From the NCBI GenBank assembly GCA_021833045.1, contig JAKBGP010000139.1, positions 1-6,135 of the forward strand: a stretch of 6,135 nucleotides of DNA. Direction: 5' to 3'. The position numbers were made by a program, and so were the translations under genes. Below, piece by piece: positions 1 to 5,354 of this stretch. The notes below the pieces were generated by a model that was not told where the DNA came from, made no database searches, and saw only the letters and a list, made by a program, of their open reading frames with translations. The first letter of the stretch is position 1, and every line of letters starts with the position of its first letter. The DNA comes from Thermoplasmata archaeon (GTDB lineage: Archaea > Thermoplasmatota > Thermoplasmata > Thermoplasmatales > Thermoplasmataceae).

Positions 1-617
1 ATGTTACAACATCATTCGTGATAAACAACATAACTATTGACAGAACCTTTAAAATTATAGGTTCAATTGAAGCTACAGGAAACACACAATTCTCGATACA
101 GGAGACTTATGCATTGCAGGATGGTATCATAATCACTGCTGGAAGGGGTGTCACATATGTGACTGTAAACCCATTACCAATCGCAATAAGTAATACTTCG
201 AATGGTAAACTAGCGCTAAGCTCAATAGGTTACAATTTTGCCATGGCAAGATCGGTGGCCACATCCATTAGTGGGTATGGCTCAACAATAGTATCTGCCA
301 CCATGGAAAATCAATCTCTTACAAACTACACCGTGGGAAATAATTATGTGATTGGAACAGTATTTGCAAAGGTCTTGAATATAACTCTCTCTAGCTATAA
401 TTACACCATAAATTCAACATTCTCAAAATATTGGGCCAACACATTTTTCGTTGAATTAGTTGGAAATAGTCAAACTGAAAATTACACGAATTTCAACGTC
501 TTCAGCAACTTCAATTTCCTTTTAAACGGAAACACTGAGATAGTTTCAATATCGCATCCAGTAACCCTCAGCACAATAAGTATAAAGTCGGTTGGAGTTC
601 AAATAAACTCAATGTAA
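1..617 (+). CDS. Sequon-rich surface/exported protein, 3' part only
   Basis: The reading frame is open from the left edge (first full codon at position 3) to the TAA at 615-617, so the gene starts outside the window. The GTG at 18 is only an internal codon, because the frame continues upstream through Val-Thr-Thr-Ser-Phe. The visible part has about 204 residues, no cysteine, and is rich in Asn, Thr, Ser, Ile and Val. Counting from the GTG codon as residue 1, it has eight N-X-S/T sequons (N4, N59, N98, N103, N121, N128, N132, N155). This composition is typical of extracellular, N-glycosylated, beta-rich archaeal surface proteins. No C-terminal hydrophobic anchor is present, so attachment, if any, would be N-terminal and unseen. 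No catalytic motif or named family was recognised. It ends 5 bp before the convergent aminopeptidase gene. The coding call is firm; the surface location is inferred from composition. Confidence 0.8.
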   Translation, partial: VTTSFVINNITIDRTFKIIGSIEATGNTQFSIQETYALQDGIIITAGRGVTYVTVNPLPIAISNTSNGKLALSSIGYNFAMARSVATSISGYGSTIVSATMENQSLTNYTVGNNYVIGTVFAKVLNITLSSYNYTINSTFSKYWANTFFVELVGNSQTENYTNFNVFSNFNFLLNGNTEIVSISHPVTLSTISIKSVGVQINSM

Positions 618-622
618 AAATA
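597..622 (-). terminator. Possible weak terminator of the aminopeptidase gene
   Basis: Reading the minus strand past the aminopeptidase stop gives TATTTTT, then a second short T-rich stretch about 10 bases on. These are short U-tracts lying inside the 3' end of the convergent surface protein gene. The signal is weaker than the one on the opposite strand, and real termination may lie further left. Confidence 0.25.
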
Positions 623-638
623 TTATTTTTTATTTTTT
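621..638 (+). terminator. T-rich archaeal terminator overlapping the convergent gene's 3' end
   Basis: Directly after the stop codon at 617 the plus strand has T-rich runs, including two runs of six T separated by one A. Archaeal RNA polymerase terminates at such U-tracts without needing a hairpin. The tract lies almost wholly inside the last codons of the minus-strand aminopeptidase gene, where it is read as Lys-Asn-Lys-Lys-stop. Assignment as a terminator is inferred from position and composition. Confidence 0.55.
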
Positions 639-3028
639 AGGGATGCCCAGTTATCTCTCATTTTTTGATAAATCTCTAGATATTCAAGCCCTTTTTTAAC
701 TCCATTTTCAATATCTGGCCCGTTGACTTTGCTAATAATTTTTCTGATCTCTTCTTCATGATCCAGTCCAATAATTCCTGCACCTACTGTTATGAGATAT
801 CCTGCATAGGGGCTTGCCTCAAAGAACTTTCGTAGAACGTTCACAGCCTCTTCAAGGTTGTTGAGCATAAATGTTCTTGCATGTTCATTCATGCACAGGG
901 CAGAGTAAGCAGTTATGGACTCTTGTTTCTTTAGCTCCTGTTCTCTGACCATCCGGAATATCTCCCTGTAATTTTCTTCACCCTTTACATGGCACATGCC
1001 ATAGATCAATTTCGTTATGTCAGAATCACTGGTTGCTATTTTTATAAGATCTTTATATAAGGATAAATCCGAAACGAAATGTGATTTAGCAAGAGAAACC
1101 GCCAATCTCTCATCTGGTTCTATCTTATAGAAATGCTCAAATTTCACAGAAATTTCTTTTGCAAATGTTTCATCCAATATTGCAAGTCTCTCTTTGATCG
1201 AATTTCTCATCATAGTCGTGTTCATATCTTCTTCTGCATTTTTCTCCCCAAGTAAAATTCTCATCCGGTGAAGGTATTTTACTGCATTTACCTTAAATTT
1301 CTCATCCTCTGGAACTATGGAATTAATTGTTCCAATATCTGTAGTGATAAGATTCATAGAAGGGCTGAATGGCTTGTCGCATGCAATATTTATTATATTC
1401 AGGTAATCATCTGCACTCAGTTTTCCCTGTATAAGGAACATGTATGCACTCTTAACAAGATCACTCCTGTCCAGATCAGAATACCTTGAAATTACGCTTT
1501 CAAGATTTCTGTAATAGGAATCATCGTAGGATGTCAGGAAAAAACCAGATGCGTCAGCATTTAGCTTCACAAACCCTTCCAATGGAATAATCATTTCTTC
1601 ACTATCCATGAGAACCCTTTCTTCTCCTTTTTCTTTCCTTATGATTATTGGCACAGGGAGCAATTCACCTTTCCTGTTTCCTTTTAGCAAAAATCTCTCC
1701 TGCCTGAGTTTAATTCCATTTTCTTTCTGTTCAACAGAAATTACGGGAAATCCCTGTTTTTTGATCCATTCAAGTGCAATTTTAACAACTGGCTTACCTG
1801 AAGCTTTTTCTATGTGTTCCCAGAGCTGATATCCCTCCGCATTCCCATATTTGAATTCCTTCAGGTAGTCAGAAACTCCTTTAAGGAATTTTTCCTTTCC
1901 AACAAAATTATACATCATTCTCAGAAGGGCACTTCCTTTACCATAGCTGATACCATCGAATATCTGCTCTATTTCTTCAGGTTCCTTTACTTTCGCTTCT
2001 ATAGGATGAGAATTCATGAGACAATCTTCGCTGAGAGCCCATTCATACTCTTTCCTGTAAAATGATTTCCAAACATCCATTTCCGGGTAAATGCTATCAA
2101 CACACAGAAAAGATGTGAACGTTGCGAAACTTTCATTCAGCCAGATATCGTCCCACCACTTCATCGTTACAAGATTTCCAAACCACATGTGTGCTATTTC
2201 ATGTGCAATAGTAGTTGCAATCCACGTCTTTCTTTCAGCATCGGTTGATTCATTGACAAGCAATCCCTCTTCCCTGAAAGTGATGGCTCCCCAATTTTCC
2301 ATAGCTCCTGCCGCAAATTCTGGTACTGAAATCAGATGCATTTTAGGAAGGGGATATTCAATTTCAAAGACCTTCTCATAGAATTCAATGCTTTTTGCAG
2401 CAGTCTCGAGGGGAAAATCATTGCTTTTTAACGCGTTCCCTGGCACAGTTAGGATAATGTCTACATTTCGGTATTTCAGGGTTTTGCTCGTAAATTTCCC
2501 TATGCCAAGGTATAGCAAATATGATGACATTCGTGGGGTATCATCGAACGTGATCTCCTTTGTGTTTCCAGACAACTTTTCATTCTTGGCTGGCATGTTT
2601 GAAATAGCTTCAAATGCTGAATTGATCTTGACTGTAAGTGAAAACACTGCCTTGATTGCTGGTGTGTCAAAACAGGGAATCATTTCTCTTGCGGAATTGG
2701 AGGCAAATTGGGTGGAAAGCATATCTTCCTCTCCGAATCCGGCATGATAAAGACCTTGCAATCCTTCAGATACTCTACCTCTATATTCTATAAAAATTAT
2801 TCCGCTTTCCGGTATAGGTTCTTCGATATGTAATTTCCATCGATTCCTGTCATGGTGGAATTTGTACTGTTTATTCTCGATATTCAATGATTCAATCACC
2901 ATATCTTTTGCATCAAGGATAAGTTCTTCATTCTTCCCAGAATATTCAATGAAAATTTTTCCTTTAAAAGTTTCAAAATTTTCAAATAGATCAAGTTGTA
3001 TTGTGTATTTCTCCACAAGTAGCGACAT
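623..3028 (-). CDS. M1-family zinc aminopeptidase, tricorn-interacting factor F2/F3 type
   Basis: This is a complete 801-residue cytosolic metallopeptidase that removes N-terminal amino acids from short peptides. In Thermoplasma the factors F1, F2 and F3 finish the breakdown of peptides made by the proteasome and tricorn protease. M1 features in order: N-terminal beta domain to about residue 190; substrate-binding segment TQFASNSAREMIPCFDTP (106-123, family form TQFExxxARxxFPCFDEP); exopeptidase motif GAMEN (241-245); zinc motif HEIAH (276-280, ligands H276 and H280, catalytic E277); third ligand E299 in WLNES; probable transition-state tyrosine Y362 in SYGKGSALLRM; and a helical C-terminal domain from about 500 onward. 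The length fits F2/F3, which have about 780 residues. No signal peptide is visible. Start at 3028: the ATG directly precedes the conserved first strand (VEKYTIQLDL) and lies about 25 bp from a TATA box, implying a leaderless mRNA. F2 and F3 differ in preferred residue and cannot be separated by eye. The upstream surface-protein operon is divergent, and no operon partner lies within the window. Confidence 0.95.
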   Translation of the reverse strand: MSLLVEKYTIQLDLFENFETFKGKIFIEYSGKNEELILDAKDMVIESLNIENKQYKFHHDRNRWKLHIEEPIPESGIIFIEYRGRVSEGLQGLYHAGFGEEDMLSTQFASNSAREMIPCFDTPAIKAVFSLTVKINSAFEAISNMPAKNEKLSGNTKEITFDDTPRMSSYLLYLGIGKFTSKTLKYRNVDIILTVPGNALKSNDFPLETAAKSIEFYEKVFEIEYPLPKMHLISVPEFAAGAMENWGAITFREEGLLVNESTDAERKTWIATTIAHEIAHMWFGNLVTMKWWDDIWLNESFATFTSFLCVDSIYPEMDVWKSFYRKEYEWALSEDCLMNSHPIEAKVKEPEEIEQIFDGISYGKGSALLRMMYNFVGKEKFLKGVSDYLKEFKYGNAEGYQLWEHIEKASGKPVVKIALEWIKKQGFPVISVEQKENGIKLRQERFLLKGNRKGELLPVPIIIRKEKGEERVLMDSEEMIIPLEGFVKLNADASGFFLTSYDDSYYRNLESVISRYSDLDRSDLVKSAYMFLIQGKLSADDYLNIINIACDKPFSPSMNLITTDIGTINSIVPEDEKFKVNAVKYLHRMRILLGEKNAEEDMNTTMMRNSIKERLAILDETFAKEISVKFEHFYKIEPDERLAVSLAKSHFVSDLSLYKDLIKIATSDSDITKLIYGMCHVKGEENYREIFRMVREQELKKQESITAYSALCMNEHARTFMLNNLEEAVNVLRKFFEASPYAGYLITVGAGIIGLDHEEEIRKIISKVNGPDIENGVKKGLEYLEIYQKMRDNWASLKNKK

Positions 3029-3048
3029 ACAGAAGAATAATCCTTACC

Positions 3049-3064
3049 TTTATAATCGTTTCTT
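3049..3064 (-). promoter_or_regulatory. Promoter of the aminopeptidase gene (BRE + TATA box)
   Basis: On the minus strand the sequence AAGAAACGATTATAAAGG contains a TATA box (GATTATAAA, plus coordinates 3049-3057) preceded by a purine-rich BRE-like stretch (3058-3064). The box centre is about 25 bp from the A of the start codon at 3028. This places transcription initiation on or next to the ATG. No Shine-Dalgarno sequence of useful spacing exists in between, consistent with a leaderless transcript, which is common in Thermoplasmatales. Confidence 0.65.
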
Positions 3065-3070
3065 ATGAAA

Positions 3071-3145
3071 AACAATATTTCTCGCTTGATTCTTGTTATA
3101 ACGATATTTCAACGATAATACAACGTTGACACAATATCGAACGAG
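3071..3145. repeat. Helically phased AACGAT/AACGTT repeats in the divergent intergenic region
   Basis: AACGAT starts at 3100 and 3111 and AACGTT at 3122: three units exactly 11 bp apart, about one DNA helical turn. AATATC begins at 3133, in the same phase. The first unit, AACGATATTTC (3100-3110), is repeated with one mismatch as AACAATATTTC at 3071-3081. CAACGTTG (3121-3128) is a perfect 8-bp palindrome, and CGATAT (3102-3107) is mirrored by ATATCG (3134-3139). The arrangement resembles a multi-site operator. It begins about 14 bp upstream of the aminopeptidase TATA box and lies about 100 bp upstream of the surface operon TATA box. The regulator is unknown, and chance in AT-rich DNA is not excluded. 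Confidence 0.4.
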
Positions 3146-3245
3146 TTAAGGGATAGAGAGAATGAATGAACGCAGGCATTGTCACATTCCAAGAAATTTT
3201 ACCGAAAATAACATTATGGTCCATTATTCACGTAAATTGCGACAA

Positions 3246-3256
3246 TATATATATAA
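3246..3256 (+). promoter_or_regulatory. TATA box of the surface protein operon
   Basis: TATATATATAA at 3246-3256 is the strongest TATA-like element upstream of the tandem surface genes. Initiation about 25 bp downstream (roughly 3275-3282) would give a leader of about 25-30 nt that contains the Shine-Dalgarno site at 3294-3300. A second element, ATATATAA at 3269-3276, is also possible, but initiation from it would fall inside or after the Shine-Dalgarno site, so the first is preferred. Confidence 0.5.
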
Positions 3257-3293
3257 GGAAGATAATTCATATATAACAAGAGTTAAATCTTGT

Positions 3294-3300
3294 AAGGTGA
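3294..3300 (+). promoter_or_regulatory. Shine-Dalgarno site that fixes the start at 3306
   Basis: AAGGTGA ends five bases before the ATG at 3306 and matches the archaeal ribosome-binding core GGTGA. It decides against the longer in-frame ATG at 3162. The extra 48 codons from 3162 would run through the TATA box region and add an uncharacteristic, charged N-terminus before the membrane segment. Confidence 0.7.
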
Positions 3301-3305
3301 ACGAG

Positions 3306-3941
3306 ATGGAAAACTCAAAAAGGATCAGGCGAATATTTGGGAAATTTTCGGACATAGTGCACATCAGGATATTTGGAACCTTCGTGACAGTTGGAATGGT
3401 ATTGCTATTAGTAGCAGGAATTTCCGTCGCTGCTGTCTTCGTTGTGTATGAATATCCTGCATCGACAACCGGCACAAGCGCAAAAATCTATCTGCAAGAA
3501 GGACCAAATTACGTTACAGCATCCGGATTAGGATTGGTTTCCGGAGGTGCATCGCTCAGTTCCACTTCAGGTAGCGGCACAACACTTGGTATCAATACTG
3601 TTTCGGGCTCGCAGTCAGTTTATTTACTGAATGTGTTAGAAGTTGTCAACACTTCTTCTGGAATAACAGGGCATGTCTACCTCTACATAAATGGCACACT
3701 TCCAAGTGGTGTAACTTTGTACTTTGACAATACGACACAAATGGCCTTTTCAGGTACAAATACCGGAACCTATTCAATTGTTCAGGGTACAGGAACGGGC
3801 AATGGCACATTAGTTGGAGGTGTTTCTGCATTCAGTGCCAAGATTCCTCTGACGAAGACCTTTACAGTTTATCTGTCCTTTGTGTTGACTGGTGCTGCTG
3901 TTGGCTCAGGAACTCTGTATTTGCAAACTAGCATAGGATAA
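3306..3941 (+). CDS. Membrane-anchored surface protein A (paralogue of the next gene)
   Basis: The product has 211 residues and its family is not recognised. Layout: basic cytoplasmic N-terminus (residues 1-21, RIRRIFGK), one hydrophobic helix at about 23-47, then an extracellular part rich in Gly, Thr and Ser with no cysteine. Four N-X-S/T sequons are present (N115, N129, N142, N166). The helix is followed by YEYPAS, and the C-terminus alternates short hydrophobic and polar stretches, suggesting beta strands. The hydrophobic segment could be an uncleaved anchor or a long signal peptide; the positive-inside rule puts the bulk outside. Blocks shared with the downstream protein are (Y/D)YP-(A/T)-S at 50-53, (Q/N)EGP(N/S)Y around 64-69, LGLVS at 75-79, and the identical INGTLPSGVT (128-137). 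The gene is first in a two-gene operon, 7 bp before its paralogue, with its own TATA box and Shine-Dalgarno site. A subunit or scaffold of a surface structure is one possibility, but no function can be assigned. Confidence 0.85.
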   Translation: MENSKRIRRIFGKFSDIVHIRIFGTFVTVGMVLLLVAGISVAAVFVVYEYPASTTGTSAKIYLQEGPNYVTASGLGLVSGGASLSSTSGSGTTLGINTVSGSQSVYLLNVLEVVNTSSGITGHVYLYINGTLPSGVTLYFDNTTQMAFSGTNTGTYSIVQGTGTGNGTLVGGVSAFSAKIPLTKTFTVYLSFVLTGAAVGSGTLYLQTSIG

Positions 3942-3948
3942 GGGTAAG

Positions 3949-4509
3949 ATGAGAATGAGGGGAAACCATCTTATTCTCAAAATTTTTTCAACCATGATGA
4001 TAATTGGCATCACGGTTTTAGCAATATCTTCTGTATCATTTGCCTTGATAGTGTTTGTGAGTGATTATCCAACTTCTTCTACATCTCTGAATCCAGTTGT
4101 TTTCTTAAACGAAGGGCCAAGTTATTCGAATCAAAAAACTTTGGGATTAGTGTCAACATCAGAAACTGGATCTCCTCCCAATATAGTTAACGGAACGATA
4201 ATCTACATTAACAACACTGCATCTATTCTCGCTACCCTGGAAACAAATAACACGTTATCCACAAACGTAAATTTATGGATAAACGGTACACTTCCATCTG
4301 GAGTCACTATATGTAACAGTTCATCTAGTGTAACTCTTGGAAATTATATACCCGGAACAAGGATAATTCTCAAACCCGGTTCTCCTGATCAATACTTTGG
4401 CTTTGGTGTGACAACAATCTCTCCGATAACTTTTACTCTATTTTTTGATTATCAATTTTCACCAGGAATCAGCGTAACTTACAGTTATCCAATCTATGTC
4501 AATGAATGA
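3949..4509 (+). CDS. Membrane-anchored surface protein B (paralogue of protein A)
   Basis: The product has 186 residues and the same layout as the preceding gene: short basic N-terminus (MRMRGNHLILK), hydrophobic helix at about 8-37, then SDYPTSSTS and an extracellular beta-like domain. Five sequons are seen (N81, N88, N100, N112, N123) and a single cysteine (C122). Matches to protein A keep the same order and similar spacing: DYPTS near 39-43, NEGPSY at 54-59, LGLVS at 65-69, INGTLPSGVT at 111-120. The central Gly/Ser/Thr-rich stretch of protein A is shorter here. The ATG at 3949 is chosen because AGGG (3941-3944) precedes it; the ATG at 3955 is an alternative two codons later. There is no promoter in the 7-bp gap, so it is almost certainly co-transcribed with protein A. 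The C-terminus has no second anchor or sorting signal that I can recognise. Function is unknown. Confidence 0.85.
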   Translation: MRMRGNHLILKIFSTMMIIGITVLAISSVSFALIVFVSDYPTSSTSLNPVVFLNEGPSYSNQKTLGLVSTSETGSPPNIVNGTIIYINNTASILATLETNNTLSTNVNLWINGTLPSGVTICNSSSSVTLGNYIPGTRIILKPGSPDQYFGFGVTTISPITFTLFFDYQFSPGISVTYSYPIYVNE

Positions 4510-4993
4510 TCCAAACTGATCTCATTTAATCCTTTGATGGTTAAATCATTAAGTCAGGCACTACAAGCCAGATCGTGTGGAATGGTCAAGGAGTATTGGT
4601 ATATATTCACTCAACTTCTGGTTTCCATATCTATCCCTCCTGCTGGATCGACACTAATACATCTAAACGCTCATTCAAATTTACCCATATTCGGCCATTG
4701 AATATTTTCCACCTCCTGCATATTCATGCTGGAGATGGTAAATGCGCTTACAGCGAAGGATTGGCTTATGTATAAGGCTATGAGGGAACAGGGAATAAGC
4801 ATTTTCAATACAAGACAGAAATCGAAATGGAGATACCAAGCAAGTATGAAACAAGAGAGGAAGAGGAATAAGTTCAGTTTCCATCAGCAAGGCAGTTTAT
4901 TTAATCACATATTCCAAAAAATCATTCCGTAGTGTTAAAATGGAAAGGTTGAAATGAACGGTGTGGAAGGAAGTACATTGAATTTTATAATTA
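4510..4993. other. Gene-poor gap between the surface operon and the tRNA gene
   Basis: No convincing intact gene is seen in these 484 bases. Open frames of 54 codons (4537-4701, +) and 77 codons (4545-4775, +) overlap each other in different frames. Neither has a Shine-Dalgarno site or recognisable family features. No long T-tract follows the surface operon stop at 4509, so its terminator is not evident. TGATGGTTAAATCA (4536-4549) has only a 4-bp dyad. The right part of the gap holds the probable transposase remnant described separately. The stretch lies on the 3' side of the tRNA gene, a common place for integration and decay of mobile DNA. Confidence 0.6.
4726..4932 (+). pseudogene. Possible N-terminal remnant of an IS21-type (IstA-like) transposase
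   Basis: The frame from 4726 encodes 68 residues. Its beginning, ALTAKDWLMYKAMREQGISI, resembles the N-terminus of IstA-like transposases, whose usual pattern is L-T-x-x-D-W-x-x-I-x-x-L-x-x-x-G-x-S-I followed by a helix-turn-helix. The expected helix-turn-helix is missing after ISI. The +2 frame between about 4797 and 4856 reads IPSKYETREEEE, which looks like the proline/tyrosine/basic segment that follows the helix-turn-helix in such proteins. This suggests frameshifts and deletions in a decayed copy. No IstB ATPase, terminal inverted repeat or target duplication was found. This is recognition by eye of a short stretch and may be wrong; it could also be non-coding DNA. Confidence 0.35.
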
Positions 4994-5065
4994 TGGACTG
5001 GAGGGGAATTGAACCCCTGGCCTCTTCCATGCCAAGGAAGCGATCTACCGCTGATCTACCAGCCC
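4994..5065 (-). tRNA. tRNA-Ala, anticodon GGC
   Basis: The minus strand folds into a full 72-base cloverleaf. The acceptor stem GGGCTGG pairs with CCAGTCC and contains the G3-U70 wobble pair, the identity element for alanyl-tRNA synthetase. The D stem is GATC/GATC with a 7-base loop. The anticodon stem CTTCC/GGAAG encloses the loop TTGGCAT, so the anticodon is GGC (reads GCC and GCU). The variable region is AGGCC, and the T arm AGGGG-TTCAATT-CCCCT has a canonical TTC. The discriminator base is A73 (position 4994). The 3' CCA is not encoded, since TAA follows, and so must be added after transcription. No intron is present. Confidence 0.97.
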
Positions 5066-5086
5066 TCTTCAGCGAAATGGTATAAC

Positions 5087-5094
5087 TATATAAT
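5087..5094 (-). promoter_or_regulatory. TATA box of the tRNA-Ala gene
   Basis: On the minus strand ATTATATA is centred about 26 bp upstream of the first tRNA base (5065). This is the standard archaeal TATA-to-start distance, implying initiation at or within a few bases of the mature 5' end. No clear T-rich terminator was seen beyond the tRNA 3' end at 4994. Confidence 0.6.
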
Positions 5095-5116
5095 ATTTTA
5101 ACTGTTTTAACCCCCG

Positions 5117-5130
5117 GTGTCCTTTGACAC
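5117..5130. repeat. Small hairpin GTGTC-CTTT-GACAC
   Basis: A perfect 5-bp inverted repeat with a 4-base loop lies upstream of the tRNA promoter. It is followed at 5138-5143 and 5176-5181 by a wider 6-bp inverted repeat (GGTATG/CATACC). Both are short and could be chance. No T-tract makes the hairpin a terminator. Confidence 0.25.
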
Positions 5131-5154
5131 GAAGAAGGGTATGAACATATATGA

Positions 5155-5234
5155 TTAATATTGGACTTTTTCCGCCATACCTGATTACTTTTATATTGGA
5201 GAGAGTAAGGTATAACGCATTGTATTATATTGGA
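5155..5234 (+). repeat. Three spaced copies of ATATTGGA
   Basis: ATATTGGA occurs at 5158-5165, 5193-5200 and 5227-5234, with start-to-start distances of 35 and 34 bp. Copies two and three share the longer form TTATATTGGA; copy one is TTAATATTGGA. They lie in the intergenic region between the divergent tRNA and basic-protein genes, and the last copy ends 13 bp before the TATA box at 5248. The array could be binding sites for a regulator of the downstream gene. Confidence 0.4.
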
Positions 5235-5247
5235 TGAAAATATAGAC

Positions 5248-5256
5248 TATAAATAA
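5248..5256 (+). promoter_or_regulatory. Likely TATA box of the gene starting at 5355
   Basis: TATAAATAA at 5248-5256 is a good archaeal TATA box. Initiation about 25 bp downstream (around 5275-5282) would give a leader of about 75 nt. A weaker candidate, GTATATTA around 5294-5301, would give a leader of about 30-35 nt. Confidence 0.45.
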
Positions 5257-5266
5257 GATGAGATGC

Positions 5267-5316
5267 CACACACAATAAAACTTATTTACGAAAGTATATT
5301 AGTTATGATGTGTGTG
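5267..5316. repeat. Inverted repeat CACACACA ... TGTGTGTG
   Basis: An 8-bp perfect inverted repeat (5267-5274 and 5309-5316) with a 34-bp spacer straddles the predicted transcription start of the downstream gene. It could be a paired protein-binding site. An mRNA hairpin is less likely, because the left arm falls at or before the predicted start point. Confidence 0.35.
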
Positions 5317-5343
5317 TTGAGGTTAAGTTTTCGATTTATTTCT

Positions 5344-5350
5344 GGTGAGG
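5344..5350 (+). promoter_or_regulatory. Shine-Dalgarno site for the ATG at 5355
   Basis: GGTGAGG, four bases before the ATG, matches the anti-Shine-Dalgarno core of archaeal 16S rRNA. It supports translation from 5355 despite the unusual composition of the protein that follows. Confidence 0.7.
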
Positions 5351-5354
5351 TAAA

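Noticed and set aside
1268..3068. Plus-strand open frames of 68-119 codons opposite the aminopeptidase gene
   Set aside because: They are antisense shadows of a fully conserved M1 aminopeptidase and show no ribosome sites or family features.
3246..3276. TATATA runs as a simple-sequence repeat or origin-type AT element
   Set aside because: Their position relative to the Shine-Dalgarno site and start codon is explained by a promoter; no origin-binding repeats accompany them.
3162..3305. Upstream in-frame extension of surface protein A from the ATG at 3162
   Set aside because: The 48 extra codons run across the TATA boxes, give a charged N-terminus unlike the paralogue, and ignore the Shine-Dalgarno site next to the ATG at 3306.
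3224..3831. Minus-strand open frames opposite surface protein A
   Set aside because: They are shadows of the real gene without start signals or recognisable features.
4537..4775. Small plus-strand frames (54 and 77 codons) after the surface operon
   Set aside because: They overlap in different frames, lack ribosome sites and show no consistent protein features.
4681..4890. Minus-strand 69-codon frame, and a minus-strand GGAGGTG followed by the tiny frame MAEYG
   Set aside because: The 69-codon frame has no family features. The strong Shine-Dalgarno-like string precedes only five codons, so it is probably chance.
4994..5065. tRNA gene as an integration site with a duplicated 3' end
   Set aside because: No second copy of the tRNA 3' end was found in the window, so no attachment-site pair can be claimed.
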